Positions 1 through 12,200 of a stretch of 64,000 nucleotides of DNA are shown piece by piece; the stretch's first letter is position 1, and each line of letters begins with the position of its first letter. The notes beneath the pieces are model-generated. The model saw only the letters and a program-made list of their open reading frames with translations. It did not search any database and was not told the DNA's origin. Location: NCBI GenBank assembly GCA_038030265.1, contig CM075941.1, positions 16,492,001 through 16,556,000 of the forward strand, in the 5' to 3' direction. Origin of the DNA: Corythucha ciliata. Lineage: Eukaryota > Arthropoda > Insecta > Hemiptera > Tingidae. A program made the translations under genes and the position numbers.

Positions 1-1
1 A

Positions 2-575
2 CACCGACTTCCTCCGTACGCCTTGAGAGAAAAAATGGAGAAAGAGCTGAATTCTCTGGAAAAAGATGGAATCATAACCAAAATTCCAAATTCTGAGTGG
101 GGAACACCGATAGTACCAGTCCTAAAACCCGATGGTTCCATTCGTGTCTGTGCCGACTATAAATCAACAGTTAATGACCAGCAACAAAACGAACGCTATC
201 CTATTCCTCGGATAGAGGAACTTTTCCACAAAAAGCGAGGTGGAGTGTTTTTTACAACGTTTGATCGCTGTTTTCTTCGACGACATTATCATTCAAGGCC
301 GCACAATTGAAGAAACGGAAAAGCGGACTAGAGCTGTCCTCGATCGGCTATCATCAAACAATTTACATGTTAATAAAGCAAAAAGTAAATTTTTCGAGTT
401 GTCAGTCAAGTATCTGGGACGTATCATTGACAAAAATGGACTTCACACGTCAAAGGAAAAAGTCGATGCAGTAGTAAAAGCCGGACGACCAAAAAAAACC
501 CATGAACTTCAACAGTTCTTAGGAATGGTAAATTACTACTGCCGTTTCCTTCCTGACATATCCACAAAATTATAA
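2..575 (+). pseudogene. Gypsy reverse transcriptase, internally deleted
   Basis: Reading frame 2 is open from the window edge and carries the conserved RT entry: a REKMEKEL helix, the W-G-x-P-I-V-P-V-x-K-P-D-G strand, C-A-D-Y, Y-P-I-P-R-I-E and the motif A region F-T-T-F-D (to about 265). The sequence then passes directly, in another frame, to F-F-D-D-I-I-I, the catalytic motif C (Y/F-x-D-D). Roughly 70 residues that normally hold the rest of motif A and motif B are missing. The C-terminal part continues through the connection-like segment with L-Q-Q-F-L-G-M-V-N-Y-Y-C-R-F and ends at an in-frame TAA (573-575), after which the same frame remains open. This RT cannot have been active. Confidence 0.88.
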
Positions 576-1310
576 CCTTTATACCAACTATTACAAAAAG
601 GACAAAAATTCCATTGGTCGACCGAGTGTGAAAATTCATTCAAATTAATCAAACGTGACATTACTAGTGACAAGGTACTGACACCGTATGATCCTAAACT
701 TCCCCTTATCCTTTCCACTGATGCTTCACCGTTTGGCCTCTCAGCAGTCCTGTCACATAAGTTGCCCGATGGATCTGAAAGACCGATTGCATTTGCGTCC
801 AGATCTCTTTCCAAGACAGAAAAAAAATACAGTCATATAATCAAGGAAGCTACCGCAATATACTGGGGTGTTACGAAATTTTTCCAATACTGCTACGGTC
901 GAGAATTCACGCTGGTCACTGATAGCAAACCTTTAGTTTCCATTTTCAACCCTTCAAAAGCTCTCCCACCACTCACGGCCACGAGAATGTTGCACTATGC
1001 TCTTTACCTATCGGGATTCAATTACAAGGTGAGCTACCGCAAAGCTTCCGACCACGTCAACGTAGATTACTTCTCACGAAAACCACTTCCCGATTTGTCT
1101 AGCAACACAATTACTGAATTGCCCATTTTACAAATTCAATTCGACAGTCTTCCTGTTACTGCCTCAGACATAGCCGACGCCACCTCAAAAGACCCAGATC
1201 TACAAAAGATCTACAGAAAGGACTCCCTATTACGGAGCCTGAATCATTCAAAGGGCTTGCAAAATGAATTAGCCGTTGAAAGAGGGTGTATTTTCAGAGG
1301 TTACGAGTAG
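576..1310 (+). pseudogene. Gypsy RNase H domain
   Basis: This is the same frame as the preceding RT segment, resumed after the TAA at 573. It reads through the tether (F-H-W-S-T-E-C-E-N-S-F) into a recognisable Ty3/Gypsy RNase H: S-T-D-A-S-P-F-G-L-S-A-V-L with the first Asp near 720, I-I-K-E-A-T-A-I with the Glu, and V-T-D-S-K-P-L with the next Asp. The domain itself looks intact and keeps its acidic residues. The frame ends in TAG (1308-1310) because of a frameshift just before that point; homologous coding continues in another frame towards the integrase zinc finger. Confidence 0.85.
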
Positions 1311-2463
1311 TCATTCCTAAACAAAAACAGCTACTTATGTTACAAGAATTACATACAGCTCACACAGGCGTCACAAAAATGAAAGAGCTAGCCCGACAAT
1401 ACTGTTGGTCACTGTTGGTGGCCTTCAATTGACAAAGACATTAAAAATTTGGCAGCCTCTTGTAAATCTTGTAATGTCAATGCTCAGCAGTCGTGGATCA
1501 CATCCGGCCAACCCTGGGAAAGGCTACACGTTGACCACGCTGGTCCATTCATGAACCGGCATTTCCTCATTGTGGTTGACTCTTACTCCAAGTGGGTTGA
1601 AGTCATCATTCAAAAACGAATTACTAGCTCATCAACCATAGAAAATATTCGAGAAATCTTTGCTCGGTTCGGACTACCGAAGGTATTAGTTAGCAACAGT
1701 GGATCAGCATTTACGTTGGCCGAATTTAGGACATTTCTTCGATTAAATGGCATTTGCTTTCACCCCCCCCCACCATCCATCTTCCAACGGACTTGCAGAA
1801 CGGTACGTTCAAACAGTCAAAAAGAAATTGAGAGCAATGGCTAATGATCCAGGTGACTTACACACAAAATTATGTCGAATTTTGATGCAATTGAGGAAAG
1901 GGCCACACATGACCACAGGCAAAAGTGCAGCACAGATGCTTTTGAAAAATGATATCAGAGGTCGACTTGATCTTTTGAAGGAAAACCGCGAAAACCGGAG
2001 TGATCAAACAGCGTCAAGCCCTAAGCGTTCTTGCAATGTTGGAGACGAAGTAACAGCTAGGAATTTTTCGAATACGACAAAATGGAAATTCGGAAAAATT
2101 GTCGGGAAGGAGGGAAATTCACTCTATGATGTTGAAATCAACGGGAAGATTCATCGCCGACACATTGATCATCTTCGACGAATACCTAACTCTCCAATTA
2201 GAAGTCAGCGAACAATTCGGCCAGGAAAGGTTACCAAAACAAAGTGTCCACCTACTAGATCCAAGGACTTCGACGAAGATGCATCTTTCTTCATATATCG
2301 ACCAAGACCTCCCAATGCTATTTCGAATGAAGACACCTTTCAGCCTTTTACAGCAGAGGAAAGAGAAAGCATAGGCTCCAACCAAGAACTTCGCGAACCA
2401 ACAATCGACGAACTGCGAAGATCAACACGGATAAAAAGAAAACACGATTGGCTCCGTTATTGA
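1311..2463 (+). pseudogene. Gypsy integrase and C-terminal tail, frameshifted
   Basis: The H2C2 finger is split: the two His (H-T-A-H, near 1350) lie in one frame and the two Cys (C-K-S-C, near 1460) in another. A 10-bp tandem duplication (1401-1410 / 1411-1420) lies between them. The core follows with the first Asp in V-D-H-A-G-P-F. At the second catalytic position the usual S-D-N-G is replaced by S-N-S-G, so the Asp is lost. The frame breaks again at a C homopolymer near 1762-1771 and continues with H-H-P-S-S-N-G-L-A-E-R, which holds the catalytic Glu. The tail (to TGA at 2461-2463) has a G-D-E-V-x-A-R-N-F SH3/GPY-like segment and ends in a basic stretch typical of mag-type integrases. Confidence 0.87.
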
Positions 2464-2503
2464 ACCTCAACCGTCTTGTTTATTTTTCCTTCCCCCGGAA
2501 GAT

Positions 2504-2700
2504 TGTTATAATCCTTCATACATCGTTATAATCCTCTTCACTTCTTCTCCATGTGTCTCTTCCACAATTAATTCCTAATTGTTTAATTATAATTAAATCA
2601 GTTCATATTTGAAAATTGATTATGACTATTTGAATATATCATGCAGCTCTAGCATACTGCATGCGGTGAAACGGGCTGTCATCGTCCCGCAGAGCAACTA
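2504..2700 (+). repeat. Possible 3' LTR start of the Gypsy element
   Basis: Forty bases after the pol stop, a purine patch (GGAAGAT) is followed by TGTTATAATCC, a typical LTR opening, and the next ~200 bases are AT-rich with repeated TTATAATCC phrases (2504 and 2524). No second LTR is in the window for comparison, so the right end (about 2700) is a guess. Confidence 0.35.
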
Positions 2701-5700
2701 AGGGCAATGCCAATAGTGACCACTAAACAAACGACCCAATTACAAAGTGGAACGTTTCTAGTTCCACACAGTCCCCAAATTACTGATTTTAATCTAACGA
2801 AGTGTCAGTCTAATCAACCGATGGGTTTGCAAAGTGACTCACAAAAACCTCTTTTTTTGGGTGTTTATGTAAAAGATGACAGATTTCTGGAATGTTAGTT
2901 TTCACGCGTTCTGAAGAATCGATTTCGCATGTCAAGTGGCCTTCAACTTTTCTCAACAACCTTTTAAGTGCATTCCACGTGCTTGAAAAACATGATCATC
3001 CATTACGACCATATTGAATTCCATGAATTGCTAAGGCTGAAAAGCTTTCAGATAATGACTGGAAAATGAGCAAGGAGAGGCTCTTGAAACTGAGAGATTG
3101 AAACATGGAAACAATAGTCGATGGAGCCTTAATTTTTTTTTCTTTCTCAAGTTTTATTTTTAGGGTCACCATTATTGAAGCGTTCGGATTAATCGATGTT
3201 GGGAGGCTTGGAAGAAGGTTTTTACATTAATGACTGTACAACATGACTTGCGAAGGTTTTTCAAAGTAATGAGTCGCGGAATCCGAAAGAAACGTACTCA
3301 TAAAGCCGGAAATAAAATGTAGGCCAGAAAAAAAGTAATCTAGCAATGCTCTGTTACAAAAGAGACTGGCACTTATCAAACAATACCCTCGCCATCTTTA
3401 GGGCACAAATTTACCGTTGGGTGGGGTGGTGGGGGTGGGTTTGATGAAGAAGGATTTGCGAGGGATTAAACATAGGAAACAAGAAAAGAGATAAAAGGGA
3501 TAGAAGAAGGAACTGAAGCGGAATGACGCTGCAAAATTCACTCCTTTTTGAATATGAAAACAGCCGAGTAATCCCGTTCTGCGTGAACAAACGATTATTT
3601 CAATCCGGGGGAGCGTAGGTACGAGGATAGCCTGTTCAAGCAAAATTTTATAGCTTGTACAGGGTATGAGTTTGCATTGAACATTTAATTTGGGACCCCA
3701 TTTCCTTTTAACGTTGTTAACTTTATGGCGAAAGACGATATTCCCCGCCGCCCAACATCGACGGGAGGGGTGTCCTCATCACAGTCTAGTTGAGTCTGTA
3801 TAGAAAGGCATTTCTAGGGCCGACTTTTTACGTTGTTTACGAGCAACAGGAAACAAGGTTTTGATCTGCATGATACACGCTGAAGATACTTTCTTATTTT
3901 TTTCAACAGCATGACCGGGTCATGAGGCACAGTGAAACGATGGACAGGGGAGGGGTCTCATTAAATGAAAGAGGCATGTACTAAGTTCAGAAAAAAAACT
4001 GACACTGATAATTTCTGTTGTTCTTACCTCGGTAATTGACGATTAGTGGAAGCACTTTCCTTCGGCCATACTCCAACAAGACCCTGTCGAAATAAATAAC
4101 GAAACGTTTAATAGTGATTATAACCCTTAAATTCTGAGGGGTAGTAAATTTTAGGGGGCATTTAAAATTAATTAAGATCTCAAGGGAAAAGGGTTCAAAT
4201 AGCGTAATAAATAAAACAAGAGTAACACATCACTGAGGCGAAAGTGTTCAAAATGAATAGGGGGGGGGGGCCTAAGATTTACATTTCCTTAAAATTAAAG
4301 GACGAAAGTTGGAAAATAAATAATTCAAAACACTGGCACGCCCACCTTCCTGCATCACACATTGTTCTCAGCGTCCCCGGTCGTGTTAGTCTGATTGATT
4401 GTTTTTCCCCCGTCTCATTTCGATACATTTCACCTGTCTTCGCCAAAGGAATGACGCGATGGCAAAACGAGATAAAAATGTTCACTTTTCTTCGGCGAAA
4501 GAAACGTCTTGTTAGTTTGAATCTTATTTTCCATTCCAAGATAGTTATGAGAATTTTTATCTATAATTGGCGGGATTATGAAACACTAGAAGAAACCTGT
4601 GGATGGTGGAAAGGGGATGAGAAAGTAAACTTATTTGCGTTACTTTTTAGCGCCACATGTCGACAGACAGTCGAGCCCCCGTAGATAAGACTGCGATTCG
4701 CGAAGGCATGACAGAAATTAGGTATGCTCATTTGTCGTCTGGGACAACCTCACCAATAGGTGTAATTTATTCTCCTACTCCTTGGCTAAATAGTGAGTTT
4801 CTAACTCTGAATAGCACGTGCTGTAACAAGGTATAAAGTTTTCGAGGCTTAATCCCAGGGATTGGCTCAAAAATTGGTCAATTAGTTCTGACAAGCGCCT
4901 ATCTTCCGCTGGAAACCGTCAATTTAACCGGTATTCGTCATCCCAGCTCGTAAATTCAATAAAACTCACTATTTACCCTTAATAGGTACTGGGAATTTTG
5001 TCTCCATAACTTTGATTTCCCGAAAATCCCGCTGTACGGTCAATAAAGGCCCATTTTCCATCACAAATTCACAATGCAACCAGGAAATGTTAGTTTCGAA
5101 TTGATTTACCCACAAACTATACACTTGTTTAGCACCAAAATTTCCATTTCAAGCCTAGAAACTGACTTATTCGACTTAATACCTACATAATCATACAACC
5201 TTGGAAACAGCCTATCCGGTCGTGCAAATTAATCAACAGCCCTCGAGACCAGATAACTGGGAAAGCTGACCCTGTGCAGAGTTTGACCCTGAAGCTTGGG
5301 TATGTGGCCCCCCGGGATCCCGGGAACTCTCTACAGGACCGGAGGGAACAGTTAAACAAGAATATTCGTTGTTCCAGTACCAAAACTTAGCAAACCCTCA
5401 AACTTAGCTCCAGAAATTGAGTGATTTGACCACCACACGGTCTTGTTACACAGTCGAAAACTGGCACTTTTCAAGCTGAAACTGACTTTTTGGCCTTGAA
5501 ACCGTTCAATTCAGCCCAAGAAACAGAGTTCCAACTCGATTCTAAAACTATCGATTTAATTAATCACATGATCCAATTTTGACTCGTTAAATTTCATTAA
5601 TCAAGGATTGAGTGTCTTACGCCACTCTAATTGACTGAGAGCGTGTCTCATCGCAAAAATTGAGCTCCATTTGACCGCAAAGCAGTAGACATGACTCTTG

Positions 5701-8310
5701 TTTCATTCTTATACGTGAATGAGAGAGCGATAGAGTGATAATGAGAGGGGAAAGACGAGTTCCCATATCGTATTTCTCGTTTTTAACCAAATAAAGGTGT
5801 GTAATTTCGGATTAAAAACGGACAGGCTGACAAGCCAAACCAGACATCACGACAAATCGTGTTTTTCTATTTAAAACCGTGTGAAGAAGTTGGATTGCGC
5901 CAAAGCGCGAGAGAGAAAAAAATACGCTATTGAAATAATACAGTCGATAAGACCCTAAAGACAAGAGAATGAGTGAAGGAGAGAGAATGTGGACATTCTC
6001 ATCGTCGTACCTTGCCAAATTTACGTTACACCAACAACGGTGAATGGAACACACGACTTACTCCGCCAATAGAAAAACTTATAAATTTCTGGCTATTGGA
6101 ACGAAAAAACCTGCGCCTGGCAATGGCAGCATTCAGTCTCCTATAAAACTCCTAAAAACAGCTGGATATTCCAGTAGCCCCCCCCCCCCATCACAAGTCC
6201 CATGACTCAGCCTGCACAGATACAACACCGTTGGTCATGTGAATCCAGGATTACAAGGGGAGTAAACTTGAAAATCCCGCTAGCGGGGAAGAACAATAAC
6301 CAAAATTTAGGGAGTTCAATGACCTGATTTGCACATGAAAAAGTGTCCGCTCTTTATCCGTATAGAATTTCACACCCACGTTGTAATCTAGTTGATGACT
6401 AAGCACCTTGAAATTCTACTTTGCCCTATTTTAATGTATTCTAAACAATCCATTTTAAGTTTTCCTTCAGTCGATTAAAATATACTGTTACTTAAGTCGA
6501 TTACTATACAAATTCATAGTCCCACGCTCACTCTTTTCTCACTTGAACTTCCTTATAAAAGCTTTCACGAAGCGTTTCAAACTAAAATTACAGTAAAAGC
6601 GTGCGGGTATTGATAGTAATTTTTAAAAGCTCTCATAGGAGAGCATCTTCTCTTTCAAAAAGGGAGGCGAGTTGAGGAAAACTATAAAAAAATATATAAG
6701 GGGTGGGAGAGATAGTGACCTGTTTGAAACACTCTTTACATTGCAGTCGACCAACAGGGAAGGTGTAATTTAATATCTAATTCTAGTAATGGAAGGGTAT
6801 CGAAGAATGGGGGGGGGAAAGAACTTCCCCAAAAACTTACCCCTGTAGATGGTGTGGTTGGATATATACAAGAGAGCTTCCCCAGCAGCCGTAAAGAAGG
6901 GTCTAATAAAACCCTAGGGTGCCTCTTCTCCTAAAATATTTATTTTTGTGGACTTGGCAGACCTCTAACTCCACAACCCCCTTCACCTTGCCATTCTGTA
7001 CCTTATTCCTTAGGTCTTATTCATCTGTTACTTAGGAAAAAAAGAAGTGAAATTGGAGAGTTTATGATCCCAAAGGAATATGAATGTACCATACCGAAAA
7101 TAAAAACTTGATTTATAAAAGACGGATGCTGCTGCATAAAAGTTTAAAAGAATTACATCTTTCGTGACAGCTTCGTCATCGCTCTTTATTTTCTTCGACA
7201 GATGGTTCGAGGAGGGGGGAGGGACACACCTCAAAGAATAAGGTGGTAGTTCCAAGTTCAAAGTCGTTCTAGGATACAGTGGGGGGGGGGGGTTCGACGT
7301 GGGCTCCTCGCGCGATTAGTTCCGCACGATTTCCAGGAGCTGTTGTGCTCGCGCGAGGTGTCTTTAAACCCTCTATTCAATCAAATCTCAAGGGCTTGAT
7401 TGACTATAAGAAGAACATCTGGAGTGGTTGGGGGAGGGGGGGTACCACCCATTTAAACTGTCGGCGATAAATAAAACTAGGTAGGTAGGCGCACAGCTAA
7501 TTTTCTTTGATGAAGCGGGGAAAGTTAAGAGTTTACTGTTGAACTTTTAAAGGGAAGCATTTCATTTTGTCAATTCCCAGCTAGACCACTGTCAGCTACA
7601 GGATTTTCCCTCCAGAATAAACGGTTACAAGATACGATTCTATTCAACGAGAACACATATTTTCCAAGAAATTAGCATACGAACTCTGCCCCACTTTAAT
7701 CGATTAGCCTTTTATCCTCTCAAATAACAAAAAAAAGGTATCTTGCACGACCGCTATGTCATGCGGGCGAGGGCATCCCAGAGATCCCGACCTCGAGGGG
7801 CGCTCCCTTCGGGACAATAAAAGAGAATGGAACTTTCAGTTTCTCTGAGTGATTGATATATTTTCTGCACTTTTTCATTATTATTTAAAGGGATAGTTTT
7901 AAATGAATAATGACTAACGTCTCAAGTGGGGAAAACTTTCAGATTCAATCCGCAAGGAGGGTAAAGTGCATAAATCGTTCAATTATAGCTGTCCTTTAAC
8001 GGAAACAATTAATTTTGTTTTATCCTCTCTAGGGTACTTTCTTCTTCATTTTATTCATGGGGTCAAGTGAGTAAAATTGACATTGTTCCACCATTTTCTC
8101 TTGGGCACATTTCTTGAGCTCATGGGTGTTCAAATAACGACGTTTCTCGAGCTACTATCCTATTCAGGGCTACCTTTTTTGAGGGCGATTTGACGAGAAT
8201 ACAAAGGCTAACAAGACATAGTGACGGCATGGGAAATAAAATAATTAATAATCTCAGCCGTTGAGGATCCTCTCATCCATCCCACTCTAGAGATCTTCGA
8301 TTGAGATTCC
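2701..8310. other. Intergenic, no supported gene
   Basis: No open frame here has a recognisable domain. The stretch contains G/C homopolymers (4261, 6180, 6808, 7281) and a perfect palindrome CCCGGGATCCCGGG at 5311-5324. From about 4850 to 5640, loosely repeated phrases such as AAACTGACTT, spaced roughly 30-35 bp, resemble the better-preserved arrays elsewhere in the window. An exon-like 55-nt segment on the minus strand at 4033-4087 has no partners and is not called. Confidence 0.5.
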
Positions 8311-8437
8311 CCCGATGGCCTTCGCTACGACTAGCCCAGGGGTTATCAGAAAAACAAAAGCGAAAACACAGAAAACGCAATTATCTGCACACTCAAAAAG
8401 ACAACTTCATCAGAGTCAGACGGACAAAAAAGAAACA

Positions 8438-9218
8438 ATGCGCTTCAACGATTTAATCGAAACTGACTACTTTCTCTGTTGTTTCTCTTTGAAAACAGGG
8501 TCCCTCCTAATAGGGAGCTACCATACAGTGAGTAATTTTTTAATTAATTTAATTTTAGTTTTTTTTTAGTTATTGTCAGTAATTTTCAGCTCTCGGGCTT
8601 GTTTTATACTGTTCTAACTTTTCATGGAGCGGTTGCGAGATTTCACATGGACGTTAAATATCGACAAGAAGGTACCTTCTACCTTTCCTACGTAATTAAA
8701 ACACGCTCATAATTTTTGTGAATGCACAGGGGACATGCATCTGGTATACTCCTTTAGCACAGCTTCAACGATACAATTGATTTTTGGAATTTATCTATTA
8801 TGGGGAACAATCAAGGTGAGCTGTACAATACGAGTGTCACTTGGATATTTGTCATCAAAGGTTGATTTTAAGCCCAGGCTAATCCAACTTACATAATGTC
8901 TGGGTTGACCCTCGACGCCATGCTGTTCTTTATGACACTAACGAATATCATCGCTCCCACATTGACTATGTGGATCAGTCATGGAACGTCACCCTTTCAC
9001 GGATCAATGTTACTCGAAGAGTTGATTTCCATGAGTAAGTCAAAGGATATCAATTTGAAATGGTTCCCTATACAAATCACACTTTGCAAACAGTTCTATC
9101 TCCGTACTTCATGGTCATCGTGTACAATTTGTACCGAAAGCTTCGCGAAACCAATTCAAAACCATCACGTGATGCAGCGAGTTCGCCAGTTCTTGACGTT
9201 GAAGTGGAATCGTTTTGA
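8438..9218 (+). CDS. Five-exon gene: small four-transmembrane protein (LAPTM4/DUF4728-like)
   Basis: Exons are 8438-8527, 8590-8671, 8730-8815, 8878-9034 and 9094-9218 (TGA 9216-9218); introns are 62, 58, 62 and 59 nt, all GT-AG. Donors include GTGAGT, GTGAGC and GTAAGT, and phases are 0, 1, 0, 1, so every junction keeps the frame. The 179-aa product begins with a short polar leader, then C-C-F-S-L-K-T-G-S (residues 14-22), the Cys and K/R-T-G signature that opens insect LAPTM4-like and DUF4728-like proteins. Four hydrophobic segments follow (about 22-46, 60-85, 93-120, 131-150), then a polar cytosolic-type tail ending V-E-V-E-S-F. Relatives are small endomembrane/lysosomal or plasma-membrane proteins; the function of this one is unknown. 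The chosen ATG has AAACA before it; an in-frame upstream ATG at 8315 would add 41 residues. The gene is uninterrupted and probably functional. Confidence 0.82.
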
Positions 9219-9275
9219 AAATTCTATCACGGGGAGGAGGGGGCGCCGGATCCCTCACACTCTACTAATTCAGAA

Positions 9276-9281
9276 AATAAA
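9276..9281 (+). promoter_or_regulatory. Polyadenylation signal of the four-TM gene
   Basis: An AATAAA hexamer lies 58 nt after the stop codon at 9218, a normal distance for a short animal 3' UTR. A GC-rich patch (GGGAGGAGGGGGCGCC, near 9230-9246) sits between stop and signal. Confidence 0.5.
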
Positions 9282-9299
9282 ATTAACATTCTACGAGAC

Positions 9300-12200
9300 C
9301 TCTACAACAGTTGTCAGAGAGCCAAAATAACATCACACCACCAACAACTTCTTTTTTCCCCAAACAGAGACCGTTTCGAGTGTGTTCATTTTAAAAAACA
9401 TTATAATGACAATGTAAGCACCATTTTTTTTACTTTGTCTACCCCTGTGTTTGTTCATCCGGCGTTAAAAAAGAAAACTATAAATATCGCGGCACTTCTG
9501 GAATAGTCAGTTACAAAAAAATGTATTTCCCGTCACCTATCACGAGTCTTCTTTCAAAGAAAAACGTATTTCGATACGACATTTAGGAAAAAATAACTAA
9601 AATAGTAAAGTTCGGTAGTCGGCAGGTCGGCACTTAGACGATTGCCAGAAACGATCAGATAAAAAAAAACTTCTACTACAAGGTAGGACTCACCATTTCA
9701 CGTCCAAGACACCGATGATATAACGAATTCTTTCACTTTATTGACTGTTTTAAGCATCTACTCGCCTATTAAGAAAGACTTTTCGTTCGAAAGGAATAAA
9801 AATCACATTATTCCTTTGAATTTTATCCCCCTCCCTTCAATTACAAGATTCCCACGCGCCAGGAATTTAGGAGAAATGTAGGAGTGACCCCTCCCCACAT
9901 GGTCCTGTTAGAACGAATAAGGCGAAATATCGCTAAATACCACTGATGATATCGCCGGGGGGGGGGGGAAGGGGGCGAAAAGGAAGAATTGACTATTTCG
10001 TAGCTGCCGATTAGATCATTACATCCTCATTCTTTTTTTATTTCTATATTAAATAAATATTGAAAAAGGCGCGTAAAGGCATTCGCTTTGCAGAGAAGAA
10101 CTGTGAGGGGGGAGACTGGAAAATCTTTGGGAAGTATGGTTGTACCAGGCGTGGCAGCTGCCAACCCCTAGAATAGGAAGCGAAACTGGCGTGGGGCAGC
10201 TGCCCTCCCCTATTTATCAGTGAAAACTGGTTTTAAACATACCGAGGACAGTCAGGAAAATTAAAACAGGAAAAGTCAGGGAATTTCGTGTATATATGAT
10301 AAAATTCTGGGTAAAATGAGCAAATTCAACTCGGAACGAAGGGAAATGGCAAAAGCATCCCCTCCCCCACCGGGATATTACGAGGGACCACCGTGAAAGT
10401 TCTCAGGGAGGGGGCTCCGAAATATGCCAAGCCGACACAGGGCCTCACATGTGAATCGGTGGGCTGACAGCGACGGGGCCCCCGGGGCTGCTTATACCGC
10501 CCGTGACAATGAAATTGGCTGAGAAAGGGGAAATGCTGCACACGGAACCTGCTCTGTATACATTTGCATGGGACTTGCCTCCTGTGCATTTATTGAGACG
10601 AGAATTAGTATTTTATTCTCGCTACCTTTCACTTTTTAGGCTTTTTTGGAAAATTATGTGTTTTTTAACAATCTTTTCGCTGGTTTCATTATTATTATTA
10701 TTGCTTTCCTCCTACAAATGTTAGCAAACACCGCCCACTTGAAGAACCTTTTTATTTTTTTTAAATGTCACGAAAATCACGTTTTTGTTTAAAGCTAAAA
10801 AGCGAATAAAACGTTCATAAGGAGCTAAGTCGAACACATTTTTTTCTTTTAAAATCGCTTTTTCCTTTCGATAAGAATCAAACTCTTCCGCCCCACCATC
10901 GTCATTCCTTCTAAGGATAAGGCAAAGAGTAAAACAAAACATTCTCGAATACTGGGTCGTCTTCAAATCAAGGCGTAAGCACCCCTTTCTTTTGAGCGCG
11001 GCAAAAAAAAAAAAAACACACACACATTCCCTATTTAACGCTTATCTTAAAACATCGATAGAAAGGCAATTTTTTAACGATCTTCCAACAAAATCAGAAA
11101 AAAACCCTTCTGTGACTTTGATCCTTTCACTATATGGGAAGGCTCTGTTGGTGGATAAAACAAAGAAATCGTGGATTGGGGCATTGAGTTAAACGCATAC
11201 TGCCTGGACTGTGGAAAGAGACGTCATTATGTCCTGTCGTCTTGAGGCCTTTGGGAGACTTATAACGGTTTTAGACGCTTCCCCGATTAATACTTTGATA
11301 GAGGGCCGTTTGGGTGGTGACCGGGGGGAAAAACTTCTGTTTGATCTGATCGGTGGATGAGAGTGGGGTTCAGGTCTGCCGAGTCATCTTCCCATAAAAC
11401 ATTGAAAGTTTCTACCAATTAGAAGCTTTTCCTGTTGGACGAGGTGAGGAGGCTAAAAATATCACTACAGTTGTTCGCCTTGACGGAAAAACCTTTAAAA
11501 ACTTTCTTTATTACGTGAAGTATCAGAAGGATCCAAACAAAATGAAGTAGAAGTATAGTCAAGAACAGTTTTTGTACCTCGCAGGGACGAAAAACAACAG
11601 GAAATCGTTATTAAAGGGTAAATAGAGAAAAAAATCCGAAGGATTCAAGTCAAAAAAATCACTTCTAACGCCAATTTGCATAGTAGAATGTGAACTCCCG
11701 ACATTCCACGTTTATGAGACACTCAAGATTTTTCTTTCGCTTCCGTCCATCTATATGAGCGCCTTAGTATGCTCAACCGGGAACAGTACAACTTCCTTCG
11801 AAAGCCCCCGACTTCAAAAAAATTCGCGCGCTTAATATTTCCAAGTGAAACGTGATTTGATTTTTTCCGCTTTCAAGTATGTGAAACCCCAAACAGTCCA
11901 TCACCCATTGAAATCCTAAAAATATAAATAACGTATTCCGAAGTAACTATAGGTACTACAGGCTATTCTTTCACATAATAACTGAGTATCTTCCGCCTCA
12001 AATATTCTTTTATAGGATCGAGCGTATCCTAGTCTCTCCCCCCCCCCCTATACCACCATGGGGCTATTTTTGTTTCTGAGAGCCCTGCATGTTGCAAAAG
12101 CGTTCAGTTTTGACAGATAAATACAAGAAAGACGGTTTTTTATTTCTCAAGAAAGTGCTAACACCCGTTCAGATGAGTAGACTAGGAGTCTTCCAGTTTT

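Larger units (their letters stand above)
1..2503 (+). mobile_element. Ty3/Gypsy retrotransposon pol, mag-like, 5' truncated by the window
   Basis: The domain order reverse transcriptase, RNase H, H2C2 zinc finger, DDE integrase and basic tail is that of Ty3/Gypsy (Metaviridae-type) pol. The wording of the RT start and the integrase tail is closest to the mag / K02A2.6-like lineage known from many invertebrates; this is family knowledge, not a search result. The copy is dead: it has an internal RT deletion, an in-frame stop, at least two frameshifts and a changed integrase catalytic residue. Gag, protease and the 5' LTR would lie outside the window. The right boundary is taken at the probable start of the 3' LTR. 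Confidence 0.9.

Noticed and set aside
3902..3976. Plus-strand segment after a strong acceptor, ending in a stop
   Set aside because: No preceding exon with a proper donor; it overlaps no other evidence.
4033..4087. Minus-strand 55-nt exon-like segment with good acceptor and GTAAGA donor
   Set aside because: Its frame is protein-like, but no upstream donor or downstream exon in phase could be found.
4244..4684. 146-codon open frame, plus strand
   Set aside because: It starts in a G homopolymer, has no domain and the opposite strand is open too; nothing supports coding.
5311..5324. Palindrome CCCGGGATCCCGGG
   Set aside because: Too short and isolated to assign any role.
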